NCBI RefSeq assembly: GCF_030651915.1
Contig: NZ_JAUSBV010000002.1
Location: 510,414-574,413 of the forward strand
Source of the DNA: Parvibaculum sp.
GTDB taxonomy: Bacteria > Pseudomonadota > Alphaproteobacteria > Parvibaculales > Parvibaculaceae
Length of the DNA stretch: 64,000 nt
Direction of reading: 5' to 3'
Positions 53,617 through 62,470 of this stretch are shown here, one piece after another. Under the pieces are notes generated by a model. It had not been told where the DNA came from. It ran no database searches and saw nothing but the letters and a program-made list of their open reading frames with translations. How positions within the stretch are numbered: position 1 is the first letter of the stretch; each line of letters opens with the position of its first letter. Position numbers and translations under genes: made by a program.

Positions 53617-53646
53617 ACGCCGGGCAAAAGCCCGGCGTTTTCTTTT
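53617..53646 (+). terminator. rho-independent terminator after the di-iron gene
   Basis: The stem ACGCCGGGC/GCCCGGCGT with loop AAAA is followed by TTTCTTTT, 24 nt after the stop at 53592. Confidence 0.92.
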
Positions 53647-53718
53647 GGCCTGTCGGCAAGGTCTTATTGTGGACACAAAGGCGGACCCCTATGGGCCGGT
53701 TCATTGGAGGACAAAGTT

Positions 53719-54138
53719 ATGCGGTACACGCTTACGGCCATTACGCTCACTGCGGCACTTGTGCTTTCGTCCGGCGCATTGCTGGCGAATAATCACAAGG
53801 CTCAATACCACAAGGCCGGAAAGCATGGTGGTGCCCGTGTGTCCGCTGACATTGGCGTCAAACCGTCCGCGATATTTGAGGCAGACGAGGCGCGGCTCAT
53901 CCGCGACTACTTCTCGACGCGGCCGATGGATGTCAAGCCGCTGCCGCCGGGCATCGCGAAAAACCTTGCCCGCGGCAAGCCGCTGCCGCCCGGCATTGCC
54001 AAGCGCTATCTGCCCGGCGACCTGACGGCCCGGCTGCCCATGCGCACCGGGTACGAGCGCCGGATCGTCGGCGATGACGTGCTGCTCGTGTCGGTCGTCA
54101 CAGGCGTCATTGTCGACATTCTCAACGACGTGTTTTGA
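53719..54138 (+). CDS. CigR-family periplasmic/membrane protein
   Basis: A 139-aa protein with a signal peptide (about 1-23) and two copies of KPLPPGIAK (73-81, 87-95), the RcnB/CigR family hallmark, plus a C-terminal hydrophobic strand (VLLVSVVTGVIVDIL). CigR was named as an antivirulence factor in Salmonella; the general role is unclear. ATG 53719 with GGAGG at 53706-53710; an in-frame TTG at 53704 is rejected. Confidence 0.82.
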   Translation: MRYTLTAITLTAALVLSSGALLANNHKAQYHKAGKHGGARVSADIGVKPSAIFEADEARLIRDYFSTRPMDVKPLPPGIAKNLARGKPLPPGIAKRYLPGDLTARLPMRTGYERRIVGDDVLLVSVVTGVIVDILNDVF

Positions 54139-54188
54139 CGGAAGCGCCGTTTGCCGCAAAAGTCCAGCGGGAGCGGATTCCAGAAAGA

Positions 54189-54224
54189 AGCCGCTGCGCA
54201 AGGACGTCAACCCGCGCAGCGGCT
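54189..54224 (-). terminator. terminator for the small minus-strand gene
   Basis: An 11-bp perfect stem AGCCGCTGCGC/GCGCAGCGGCT with a 14-nt loop. On the minus strand it is followed by TCTTTCTGG. It lies 18 nt beyond the stop of the 45-aa gene at 54242, and could also stop the CigR-like transcript on the plus strand. Confidence 0.7.
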
Positions 54225-54241
54225 CATATCTTCAGGCTCGA

Positions 54242-54379
54242 CTATTCGTTGATGCGCTTTGCGTCCTTGGCCACGCGTGCCAATTGTACGAATTCGGCCC
54301 GCAATCCGAATTCATCGTCGCCTCGTGCCGTCTGGGCCAAGGCCACAATCTCATCGGCCCGAAGCTGTCGGCGATCCAT
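54242..54379 (-). CDS. small hypothetical protein, 45 aa
   Basis: ATG at 54379 to TAG at 54242; the protein reads MDRRQLRADEIVALAQTARG then a charged helical stretch ending KRINE. Codon use is like the genome, the start is limited by an in-frame stop just upstream, and a good minus-strand terminator follows immediately, all of which favour a real gene. No strong RBS is seen and the function is unknown. The rest of the gap up to 54557 shows nothing clear. Confidence 0.5.
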   Translation of the reverse strand: MDRRQLRADEIVALAQTARGDDEFGLRAEFVQLARVAKDAKRINE

Positions 54380-54557
54380 GGCGAACCACGCAGGCGTTCG
54401 CCGAAACCCGCGCCCTTAGACTTTTAAAACATGCCGTCCACAACAAAAAATGTGACACAGTTCGAGTATCAATGTGGTCCGGCAAAATAGAACCGCCGCA
54501 AGGAGTACACCCCCCGCGGCGGTCGCGTGTCGGTTCAACGTTCAGCGGGTTCGGCGC

Positions 54558-55805
54558 TTACCAGAGACCGTGTCGCTGCACTTCGGCGCGGCCGACGACC
54601 ATGTGATGCACTTCGTCGGGGCCGTCGGCAAAGCGCAGATGGCGCATGTCGGTATACATGTCGGCAAGCGGGGTCCATTGCGAGATGCCGGCAGCGCCGT
54701 GCATCTGGATGGCCTGATCGATGATGAGGCAGACTTTCTCGGGCACCATCGCCTTGACCGCGCTGACATAGACGCGGGCTTCCTTGTTGCCCAGCACGTC
54801 CATGGCCCTCGCGGCCTGAAGTACGGCGAGGCGCATCGCGTTGATTTCGATGCGGGCGCGCGAAATGATCTCGAGGTTCCCGCCGAGCTTCGCAATCGGC
54901 TTGCCGAAAGCCTCGCGCGTCGCGGCGCGCTTGACCATCAGTTCCAGCGCCTTTTCCGCCTTGCCGATCGAACGCATACAGTGATGAATGCGGCCGGGGC
55001 CGAGGCGCACCTGGCTGATTTCGAAGCCGCGGCCTTCGCCCAGCAGGATGTTCTCCTTCGGCACGCGCACATTGTTGAAGCGAATGTGCATGTGGCCCTG
55101 CGGCGCGTGATCCTTGCCGAAAACCTTCATGCCTTCGAGAATTTCGACACCGGGCGTGTCGATCGGCACGAGGATTTGCGACTGCTGCTTGCTGGGCGGC
55201 GCGTCCGGGCTGGTGCGCACCATCACGATCATGATCTTGCAGCGCGGGTCGCCGGCGCCGGAAATGTAGAACTTCTCGCCATTGATGACCCAGTCGTCGC
55301 CGTCAAGGACGGCCCTGGTGCGCACATTCTTGGCGTCCGAGCTCGGCACATCCGGCTCGGTCATCGCATAGGCGGAGCGGATTTCGCCGTTGAGCAGCGG
55401 TTCCAGCCACTTCTTCTTCTGCGCCGGTGTGCCGACGCGTTCCAGCACCTCCATGTTGCCCGTGTCCGGCGCGCTGCAATTGAGCGATTCGGAGGCAAGC
55501 GGCGATTTGCCGAGCTCGACGGCGATATAGGCGTAATCGAGATTGGTCAGGCCAGAGCCGATTTCGGAATCCGGCAGGAAGAAGTTCCACAGGCCCGATT
55601 CCTTGGCCTTGTTCTTGGCGCCTTCCAGCAGCTCGAGCTGGCGCGGATGCCAGCTCCAGCGGTCCTTCTTCTCGTCATGAAGGCGGAAAAATTCTTCCGT
55701 GATCGGTTCGACATTTTCGGCGATGTGCTTCTGCACGGCGGCCATCAGCGGCCGCGCCTTCTCCGACATCGCAAGCTGAAACAGGTCCTGGTCGAGGTCT
55801 GACAT
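54558..55805 (-). CDS. acyl-CoA dehydrogenase, ACAD10/11-like
   Basis: A 415-aa flavin acyl-CoA dehydrogenase. AMTEPDVPSSDAKNVRT (FAD and substrate loop, about 148-164), RFNNVRVPKENILLGEGRGFE and IQMHGAAGISQWTPLA (C-terminal FAD block) place it in the acyl-CoA dehydrogenase family, in the branch with longer-chain or ACAD11-like members. The substrate is unknown. It probably also delivers electrons to ETF. Divergent from ecm. Confidence 0.88.
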   Translation of the reverse strand: MSDLDQDLFQLAMSEKARPLMAAVQKHIAENVEPITEEFFRLHDEKKDRWSWHPRQLELLEGAKNKAKESGLWNFFLPDSEIGSGLTNLDYAYIAVELGKSPLASESLNCSAPDTGNMEVLERVGTPAQKKKWLEPLLNGEIRSAYAMTEPDVPSSDAKNVRTRAVLDGDDWVINGEKFYISGAGDPRCKIMIVMVRTSPDAPPSKQQSQILVPIDTPGVEILEGMKVFGKDHAPQGHMHIRFNNVRVPKENILLGEGRGFEISQVRLGPGRIHHCMRSIGKAEKALELMVKRAATREAFGKPIAKLGGNLEIISRARIEINAMRLAVLQAARAMDVLGNKEARVYVSAVKAMVPEKVCLIIDQAIQMHGAAGISQWTPLADMYTDMRHLRFADGPDEVHHMVVGRAEVQRHGLW

Positions 55806-55999
55806 AAGTTTTGTCCATCCGTTGTATTTTCAGTTTCGGTGCGCGCAGGTTAACGCGTCCGGCGGCGGCGCGATATCTATTGCGGCGCTTCCCCCCTTGA
55901 TTGAAGGCGGGGGCAAACAGGGCTGCCCTGGCTCTTTTGCAGCGCAGCAAAGCCTGTGATAATGGGTCTCCAGAATGTCGGTGGACGCGAGGGCAAGCG

Positions 56000-58003
56000 A
56001 TGAGCAAGGGCAGTGAGGGCGGTATGGGTGTTCCGGGCAAGGACCAGCCCTGGATTTTCCGCACCTATGCCGGCCATTCGACGGCGAAGGCCTCGAACGC
56101 GCTTTACCGAACGAACCTCTCGCGCGGGCAGACCGGCCTTTCAATCGCCTTCGATCTGCCGACGCAGACCGGCTACGACTGCGACCATGTGCTGGCGCGC
56201 GGTGAGGTCGGCAAGGTCGGCGTTCCCGTTTCCCATATCGGCGATATGCGCGCGCTCTTCGACGCGATCCCGATGGAGCAGATGAACACCTCGATGACGA
56301 TCAATGCGACGGCGGCCTGGCTGCTGGCGCTTTACATCGCGGTTGCCGACGAACAGGGCGCCGACCGGAAGAAGCTTCAGGGCACGGTCCAGAACGACAT
56401 CATCAAGGAATATCTCTCGCGCGGCACCTACGTGTTCCCGCCCGAGCCCTCAATGCGTCTGATCACCGACATCGTTTCCTACACCTACCGCGAAGTGCCG
56501 AAGTGGAACCCCACAAACGTCTGCTCCTATCATCTGCAGGAAGCGGGCGCGACGCCGGTACAGGAGCTGGCCTTTGCGCTGGCGACCGCGCAGGCGGTGC
56601 TCGACCGGCTGAAGGCGAGCGGGCAGGTGCCGGACAAGGATTTTCCGCAGGTCGTCGGCCGGATCAGCTTTTTCGTCAATGCCGGCGTGCGCTTCATCAC
56701 CGAGATCGCAAAAATGCGCGCCTTTGTCGATCTCTGGGACGAGATCTGCCGCGAACGCTACGGCGTTGCGGATGCAAAGCTGCGCCGCTTCCGCTATGGC
56801 GTGCAGGTCAATTCGCTCGGCCTTACCGAGCAGCAGCCCGAGAACAACGTCTATCGCATTCTGCTTGAAATGCTGGCGGTGACGCTTTCCAAGAATGCAC
56901 GCGCCCGCGCCGTGCAGCTGCCGGCCTGGAACGAGGCGCTTGGCCTGCCGCGCCCCTGGGACCAGCAATGGTCGCTCCGCGCGCAACAGATTCTCGCCTA
57001 TGAAACCGATCTGCTCGAGTATGGCGACATTTTCGACGGCTCGAAGGCGATGGATGCCAAGGTCGCGGCGCTGAAGGCGGAAGCGCGCGAGGAACTGGCG
57101 CGGATCGACGAAATGGGCGGCGCGGTCGCTGCCGTCGATACCGCCTATATGAAAGAGCGCCTCGTCGAATCCAATTCGGCGCGTCTCGCCGAAATCGAGG
57201 CCGGGCGCCAGGTCGTGGTCGGGGTCAACCGCTATGTGGAATCGGCGCCGTCGCCGCTTTCGACCGGCGCGGGCTCGATCCATGTGGTCGATGCCGGCGT
57301 CGAGGCCGAACAGGTCGCGGCACTCGAGGCCTGGCGGGCGGCGCGCGACAATGATGCCGTCGAGGCCGCGCTTGTCGATCTGCGCCGTGCGGCGAAAGAG
57401 GGCCGCAACATTATGGAACCGTCGATTGTGTGCGCCAAAGCCGGCGTTACCACCGGCGAGTGGGCAACCGCGCTGCGTACCGTCTTCGGCGAATATCGCG
57501 CGCCGACCGGCGTGTCGCGCGCGGCACGCAACGCGCCGGGCGATCTCGACCCCGTTCGCGCAATGGTCGACGCCCTGTCCTCGAAGCTCGGCCGGCGCCT
57601 GAAGTTTCTTGTCGGCAAGCCCGGTCTCGACGGCCATTCCAATGGCGCCGAGCAGATCGCCGTGCGGGCCCGCGACTGCGGCATGGATGTCGTCTATGAC
57701 GGCATCCGCCTGACGCCCGAGCAGATCGTCAAGTCGGCGCAGGAGGGCGACGTGCATGTCGTCGGCTTGTCCATTCTGTCCGGCTCCCATGTGCCGCTGG
57801 TCGAGGATGTGATGCGGCGGATGCACGAGGCGGGGCTTTCCGACATCCCGGTTGTCGTTGGCGGCATCATTCCGCCCGAGGACGAGGTGGCGCTGCGCGC
57901 CGCCGGTGTCGCCGCCATCTATACGCCGAAGGATTTCCAGATCACCGACATCATGGCCGAGGTGGTGCGGCTGGTGGATTACAATTCGGATGAGGCGGCA
58001 TGA
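56000..58003 (+). CDS. ecm: ethylmalonyl-CoA mutase (MeaA)
   Basis: A 667-aa coenzyme-B12 mutase converting ethylmalonyl-CoA to methylsuccinyl-CoA. The N-terminal substrate barrel (LSIAFDLPTQTGYD, MNTSMTIN) and C-terminal cobalamin-binding domain with D544-x-H546-x-x-G549 (KPGLDGHSNGAE) are in one polypeptide, and length and start (PWIFRTYAGHSTA) match MeaA/Ecm rather than methylmalonyl-CoA mutase. ccr and mcd in this window complete the adjacent steps. ATG 56000 is chosen; the upstream open frame to 55901 lacks family sequence. Confidence 0.93.
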   Translation: MSKGSEGGMGVPGKDQPWIFRTYAGHSTAKASNALYRTNLSRGQTGLSIAFDLPTQTGYDCDHVLARGEVGKVGVPVSHIGDMRALFDAIPMEQMNTSMTINATAAWLLALYIAVADEQGADRKKLQGTVQNDIIKEYLSRGTYVFPPEPSMRLITDIVSYTYREVPKWNPTNVCSYHLQEAGATPVQELAFALATAQAVLDRLKASGQVPDKDFPQVVGRISFFVNAGVRFITEIAKMRAFVDLWDEICRERYGVADAKLRRFRYGVQVNSLGLTEQQPENNVYRILLEMLAVTLSKNARARAVQLPAWNEALGLPRPWDQQWSLRAQQILAYETDLLEYGDIFDGSKAMDAKVAALKAEAREELARIDEMGGAVAAVDTAYMKERLVESNSARLAEIEAGRQVVVGVNRYVESAPSPLSTGAGSIHVVDAGVEAEQVAALEAWRAARDNDAVEAALVDLRRAAKEGRNIMEPSIVCAKAGVTTGEWATALRTVFGEYRAPTGVSRAARNAPGDLDPVRAMVDALSSKLGRRLKFLVGKPGLDGHSNGAEQIAVRARDCGMDVVYDGIRLTPEQIVKSAQEGDVHVVGLSILSGSHVPLVEDVMRRMHEAGLSDIPVVVGGIIPPEDEVALRAAGVAAIYTPKDFQITDIMAEVVRLVDYNSDEAA

Positions 58004-58086
58004 GCTGATTGCCGCTTTTGCAAACATCCATCACATTCTTGCCATATTCCCATAATGTTTCCGCCGCATTGGAGTCCTCCAATGAG

Positions 58087-58103
58087 ACACCTTGTTAAGG
58101 TGT
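58087..58103 (+). other. small hairpin downstream of ecm
   Basis: A 7-bp stem ACACCTT/AAGGTGT with loop GTT, followed by GGCGGGCGTCTTTTC, about 85 nt past the ecm stop. Possible weak terminator. Confidence 0.4.
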
Positions 58104-58216
58104 GGCGGGCGTCTTTTCATCTCGGCGATCTCATTTTTGCGGACTCCGCCTGCCTGTCGACCGGTGTTACTCTTTCAGAGTGTTAACGCCTGTTGTGTCA
58201 GAAAAGGATCGGGCTG

Positions 58217-58507
58217 ATGAGCGACGGTTTCGATACGGGGAATGCGCCGGGCGGCGCACAAGGCAAGGGGCAGACGGCCTATCACTATGGCCGCGCCGCA
58301 GAACCGCTTCCCGAGCTTCATGTTTTCTCGCGGCTCTCCGAACTCGACGCGGCCTATGCCGCCGAACTGGCGCGGCGGCGCGCGCGGCAGGAAACGCTCG
58401 AACGCGAAGTCGTCGAGCTTGCCAAGCGTCTCTCTGCACCGCTTGAGAGTGCCGTGGCCGAGGTGCCCAGGCGCAAGGGCTTCTTCAGCCGGAGGGTGAA
58501 GGCATGA
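58217..58507 (+). CDS. hypothetical protein, first gene of VWA operon
   Basis: A 96-aa soluble, charged, unrecognised protein. A Gly-rich start is followed by a helix (about 38-75) rich in Arg, Glu and Leu that could form a coiled coil, and a basic tail (RRKGFFSRRVKA). ATG 58217 with AAGGA upstream. Overlaps the next gene by 4 nt (ATGA). Confidence 0.75.
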   Translation: MSDGFDTGNAPGGAQGKGQTAYHYGRAAEPLPELHVFSRLSELDAAYAAELARRRARQETLEREVVELAKRLSAPLESAVAEVPRRKGFFSRRVKA

Positions 58508-59595
58508 GCGCGATGACCCTCATTCCCGAAGACACGCGCACGCAGATCTCGCGCAATTATGTTGCGAGCGAGCGCGAAGCGCGTTTTGCGTCCTTTCACT
58601 TCTTCGCCTTTGTCCTGATCGGCCTTATCGCCGCCGGGGCGCTGGTCGTCGACTATATGATCGTCAGCGAGTTCTGGACGCGGGCGCTCGCCAATGAATT
58701 CCTCGAACTGCCTGGCGCGCTCGGCTCTTCGGTCGCCTTCAAGTCGATGCAGGTGCTTTTCGCCACCGTCGCGGCGCATATCCTTTACGAACAGCTCGGC
58801 GCCTTCGGCAAGGCCGTCTTCGTCCGCATCGTCTTCGTGCTGGCGTTGACGATGCTGCTCGGCGTCGGCGTGTTGCTGGCGCTGATGTCGCTGCCAAACG
58901 GCATTGCCGCAACAAGCGACGGCAGCGTCGGCGGTTCGCTTGGTAATGCGCTGGCCGGTCTCGGCATTGCCTCGACGGCGACGCAGGAAACAACGCGGGT
59001 CGCCTCCGAGGTCGATCAGATGCGCGGCTGGCAGCCGCTAGCATGGCTCGCTTCGCTTGGCATCGTGTTCCTTGTCGTCACCGGCGTCGCGGCGCTCTGC
59101 ATTCACTATGCCGTGGTCGCGCTGCGCCGCGTCTTCCACGCGCGGGATTTCAAGTACCGGCGTATTGCGATGGATCGTCTGGCCGCGCTCGAAGCCGAAT
59201 ATGACAGCAATCGCCATGCGCTGACCGAAATGGAAGGACCGGAGAACCGGCGCCATCTGCTGTGGACGGGTCTGATGCGCGAATGCCGGGCCTATGAACA
59301 GGGCCTTGATGATGCGCGCCGCAATGGCATTCTGGTCGCACCGCGCCGCGGCTTCCTCGGCATGCGCAAGGAGAAGCTTCTCGTCAACGGCCATGCCAGC
59401 GACAGGGTCAAGGCCTGCGAGACATCGCGTCATCTCGGGCGCTATGAAAAGTTGTTCGACGACTGGTGGGAACGCCGCTCGCGCAATGCGATGAAGGCCG
59501 GGCCGGCGCGTCTGGAATCGGTCCGTGAGCCTTTCGGCGAAATCCTGCCGCCGCGTGGCTCGCGCCGCATTCCGGTCGGCAGGACGGGCGAGTGA
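58504..59595 (+). CDS. four-helix membrane protein, second gene of VWA operon
   Basis: A 363-aa unrecognised protein with hydrophobic helices at about 31-53, 78-98, 103-127 and 178-206, a possible periplasmic Gly/Ser/Thr-rich loop (about 130-170), and a cytoplasmic C-terminal half with charged helices (ALEAEYDSNRHALTEMEG; DDWWERRSRN). It overlaps both neighbours by 4 nt, implying a stoichiometric complex. Confidence 0.78.
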   Translation: MSAMTLIPEDTRTQISRNYVASEREARFASFHFFAFVLIGLIAAGALVVDYMIVSEFWTRALANEFLELPGALGSSVAFKSMQVLFATVAAHILYEQLGAFGKAVFVRIVFVLALTMLLGVGVLLALMSLPNGIAATSDGSVGGSLGNALAGLGIASTATQETTRVASEVDQMRGWQPLAWLASLGIVFLVVTGVAALCIHYAVVALRRVFHARDFKYRRIAMDRLAALEAEYDSNRHALTEMEGPENRRHLLWTGLMRECRAYEQGLDDARRNGILVAPRRGFLGMRKEKLLVNGHASDRVKACETSRHLGRYEKLFDDWWERRSRNAMKAGPARLESVREPFGEILPPRGSRRIPVGRTGE

Positions 59596-60281
59596 ACAGC
59601 ATGCGCATCGTTGTGACGCTCGGTCTCGCCGCCGCTTTCCTTTCGGTGCCGTTTCTCAACGCCGGCGCGGAAGCGGTCGATGTGCCCCCGCGGCCACAAA
59701 CCGTCATCATCGGGCTCGATCTCTCGAAGAGCAATCCGCTGGTCGATGATGCGGCCTATGCCGCACGCGTCGCATCGCGCCTGACACAGGAAATCGACAA
59801 GCTGTCGGTGCGCTCGCGCGTAATGGTTCGAACGTTCGGTGCTTATGACTCAGGCGCCAATCCGCTCAAGGTCGATGAGGTCATTTCGGCGCGGGCGCGG
59901 CCTGAGTCCGTTGCCGAAGGAATTTCGTCGCTCGTCGCGGCGCTGCCGCAGCTTGTCGCCGAAGGCAAGCTCAAGGCGCAGGACTGGACCTATATCGTCT
60001 CCTTCATGGAGACGATGTCGCATCAGGTCGACTGCGCGGCCGGCGATGTGCGCGTCATCCTGCTGACCGACGGCTTCGAGGATTCCGAGCAGGCCCGCAT
60101 GCTGCGCGGTGGATCGCTGCCGAAACCGGAACCCTATTATCAAGGCTGCACCGAACTGATGATGCTCGGCGTCGGACAGGGCGGCGGCAGCCCGGCGGTG
60201 ACCAAGCGTGCGCGCGAACAATGGGAACGCTGGGCGCAAGCTGCCGGCTTCCAGCGCTTCACGGGTCTCTACGACTGGTAA
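59592..60281 (+). CDS. exported VWA-like protein, third gene of operon
   Basis: A 229-aa protein with a signal peptide (about 1-28, ending GAEA) and a von Willebrand factor A-like fold: the MIDAS-like D43-L-S45-K-S47 on strand 1 and VILLTDGFED (D160) later. A metal-dependent adhesion or assembly role is inferred. A GTG start (59592, GTGA overlap) is proposed; ATG 59601 is an alternative. Confidence 0.78.
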   Translation: MNSMRIVVTLGLAAAFLSVPFLNAGAEAVDVPPRPQTVIIGLDLSKSNPLVDDAAYAARVASRLTQEIDKLSVRSRVMVRTFGAYDSGANPLKVDEVISARARPESVAEGISSLVAALPQLVAEGKLKAQDWTYIVSFMETMSHQVDCAAGDVRVILLTDGFEDSEQARMLRGGSLPKPEPYYQGCTELMMLGVGQGGGSPAVTKRAREQWERWAQAAGFQRFTGLYDW

Positions 60282-60355
60282 TCTCCACTCGCTTTGACGG
60301 CATGGCGCGGCCCCTATAGGTTCCGCCGCGGGTTTTCTCTCGCACGGTCCCCGTC

Positions 60356-61309
60356 ATGGAAGTCGCTCTCGGTCTTGTTCTGCCGATTTTTGGCGTCATC
60401 GGTTTTGGCTATGCAGCGGCGCGCTCGAAGCTGCTCGGACCGACGGCCATCGACGGTCTCGACACTTACGTCTTCACCTTCGCCATGCCGGCGTTGCTGT
60501 TCCGCAATCTCGCGCATACCGAGTTTCCGTCGACACTCCCCTGGGGCCTCTGGCTCTCCTATTATGGCGCGATGCTTGCCGTTTGGGCGGCGGGTTCGCT
60601 TGTCGCCTTCTTTTTGCTGCGCCGTCCGTCATCCGATTCGGTGATGCTGGGGTTCGGGTGCGGGCAGGGCAACACGATCATGCTTGGCCTGCCGATCATC
60701 CTGACCGGCTTCGGGCCGGAGGCGGGCACACCGGTTTTCCTGATCCTCGCCTTTCACGGCATCATTCTCTTCACAATTGCGACCTTTCTGCTCGAACTCA
60801 CCCGCGTTCGCGAGGGCGTCGCACAACCGAGCTTTCAGGCGATCCTCAAGGAAGGCCTCGTCAATACAGCCAAAAATCCCGTCATCATCGGCATTGCCGG
60901 TGGTGTCATTTACGGTCAACTCGGGGTGCCGCTGCCGGCTGTCGTCGACGGCTCGCTCGAAATGGTGGCGCGGTCGGCCATTCCTTGCGCGCTTTTCGTG
61001 CTCGGCGGCATGCTGACGCGCTACAGCATCAGGCGTTCGGTCGGCGCGGCGTCGCTTACCAGCTTTTTCAAACTCGTGGCGCATCCGGCGCTGGTCTTTG
61101 TGCTGGCGCAGTTCGTGTTCGGGCTTGAGCCGCTCTGGGTCGCGGCGGCGACGATCCTTGCCGGGATGCCGACCGGTGTCTATTCGTCGATCCTGGCCAA
61201 TCGCTACCAGGCAGCACCCGGCGCGGCCTCAAGCGCCGTCGTGCTCTCGACGGCCGCCAGTCTCGTCACATTGACGGTGTTGCTGGGCTTCTTCCTCTCG
61301 CCGTCCTAA
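60356..61309 (+). CDS. AEC (auxin efflux carrier) family transporter
   Basis: A 317-aa permease of about ten helices in two inverted five-helix halves, with NPVIIGIAGGVIYGQLGVPLP and GMPTGVYSSILANRY, usual AEC blocks. Substrates in the family include malonate, malate and amino acids; none can be assigned. It ends with a 4-nt overlap with the convergent acyltransferase. Confidence 0.85.
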   Translation: MEVALGLVLPIFGVIGFGYAAARSKLLGPTAIDGLDTYVFTFAMPALLFRNLAHTEFPSTLPWGLWLSYYGAMLAVWAAGSLVAFFLLRRPSSDSVMLGFGCGQGNTIMLGLPIILTGFGPEAGTPVFLILAFHGIILFTIATFLLELTRVREGVAQPSFQAILKEGLVNTAKNPVIIGIAGGVIYGQLGVPLPAVVDGSLEMVARSAIPCALFVLGGMLTRYSIRRSVGAASLTSFFKLVAHPALVFVLAQFVFGLEPLWVAAATILAGMPTGVYSSILANRYQAAPGAASSAVVLSTAASLVTLTVLLGFFLSPS

Positions 61310-62421
61310 TCGCCTGCGGCCACCATGATCTTCGGCGCATGCGGACGCGGTGATGTCAGGCGGCACCTGTCCGGCCGGACGAAGAGGAAGTCGAGCGGCG
61401 TGTTGACGACAAGGCGGTAGGCGACAATTGGTGCAACGACGGCAAATATGGTGGTGACAAGTGTAATGACGTCGCCATTGTCGAGACCCAGGCGCACGAG
61501 TCCGGTGCGCATGGCCGCCATCGGCAGGAAGAACGACAGGAAGATATAGAGCGAGTGACGGCCGACATAGGCGAGCGGCGCGCCGAGATTGGCTGAGGCC
61601 GCGATGCTCACCAGTGCAATGGCGCTGCCGGCGCCCGCAACACCCATCAACATTTCGAGACCGCGAATATCGATGAGGCGCGAGAAGACCACCGTGGCAA
61701 CGCATGCAAGCATGATCGTGGCGAGGCCAATGGCGTGCAGCGGCCGGGCGCGGGCCCAGTCGGCCAGGTCGAAAATCTGCTTTGCGCCATAGACGCCGGT
61801 AACGAACCAGATGAAGCGCCAGGCGAATTCATCAATCAGCATCCAGCCGGTTTCGATATTTGCGAAATAGAGTGCCAATGCGACGAAGAAGACGAAGATC
61901 GGCCGCGCGCTGCGCAGGAGGCGCATGGTCGCGAAGAACATCGCCAGCGAATAGATGAACCAGAGAACCGCAAAAGGCTGGATCGGGATCATCAGCAGGT
62001 CGACATAGGTGACCTGCCAGTTGCTGGCATGGGGGATGGCGATCTTCAGGCCGATCTGAATGACCGACCAGAGCAGGTAGAAATAGGCGAAATGAATAAT
62101 CTTGCCGTCGATGAATTTGCGCAAGTCGCCGTAAAGCGCCTTGTAGGCAAAGAGGCCGGCGACGAGGAAGAAGAGCGGCATGCGGAACGGCTTGGCGAAT
62201 TCGGCAAGCGCCCCGAACAGAAGGGGCAGGTGACCGATCGCGACGCCGACGCCGGCGGTCGTGTGTTCCATCACCACCAGAATGATCGTCAGGCCCTTGG
62301 CCATATCGATCCAGTCGATGCGCTGTTTCGAGACGTCAAATGCGGTTGCGGCGGCCAATTGCGAAGCTCCTGGGCTCATGCGCGCCGAAATTCGTCCCTT
62401 TTCGGGATCGAACCGGCTCAT
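61306..62421 (-). CDS. acyltransferase-3 family membrane protein
   Basis: A 371-aa integral membrane acyltransferase with about ten helices. The N-terminal catalytic-type segment RIDWIDMAKGLTIILVVMEH contains the family His, and MPLFFLVAGLFAYKA and YVGRHSLYIFLSFFLPM are typical. Such enzymes O-acetylate or succinylate glycans. It is 49 nt downstream of gluQRS. Confidence 0.87.
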   Translation of the reverse strand: MSRFDPEKGRISARMSPGASQLAAATAFDVSKQRIDWIDMAKGLTIILVVMEHTTAGVGVAIGHLPLLFGALAEFAKPFRMPLFFLVAGLFAYKALYGDLRKFIDGKIIHFAYFYLLWSVIQIGLKIAIPHASNWQVTYVDLLMIPIQPFAVLWFIYSLAMFFATMRLLRSARPIFVFFVALALYFANIETGWMLIDEFAWRFIWFVTGVYGAKQIFDLADWARARPLHAIGLATIMLACVATVVFSRLIDIRGLEMLMGVAGAGSAIALVSIAASANLGAPLAYVGRHSLYIFLSFFLPMAAMRTGLVRLGLDNGDVITLVTTIFAVVAPIVAYRLVVNTPLDFLFVRPDRCRLTSPRPHAPKIMVAAGD

Positions 62422-62470
62422 TGAGGTCAGGGAAGCAGATTTCGCGCCAGATCACTCCGATGCCGGATGG

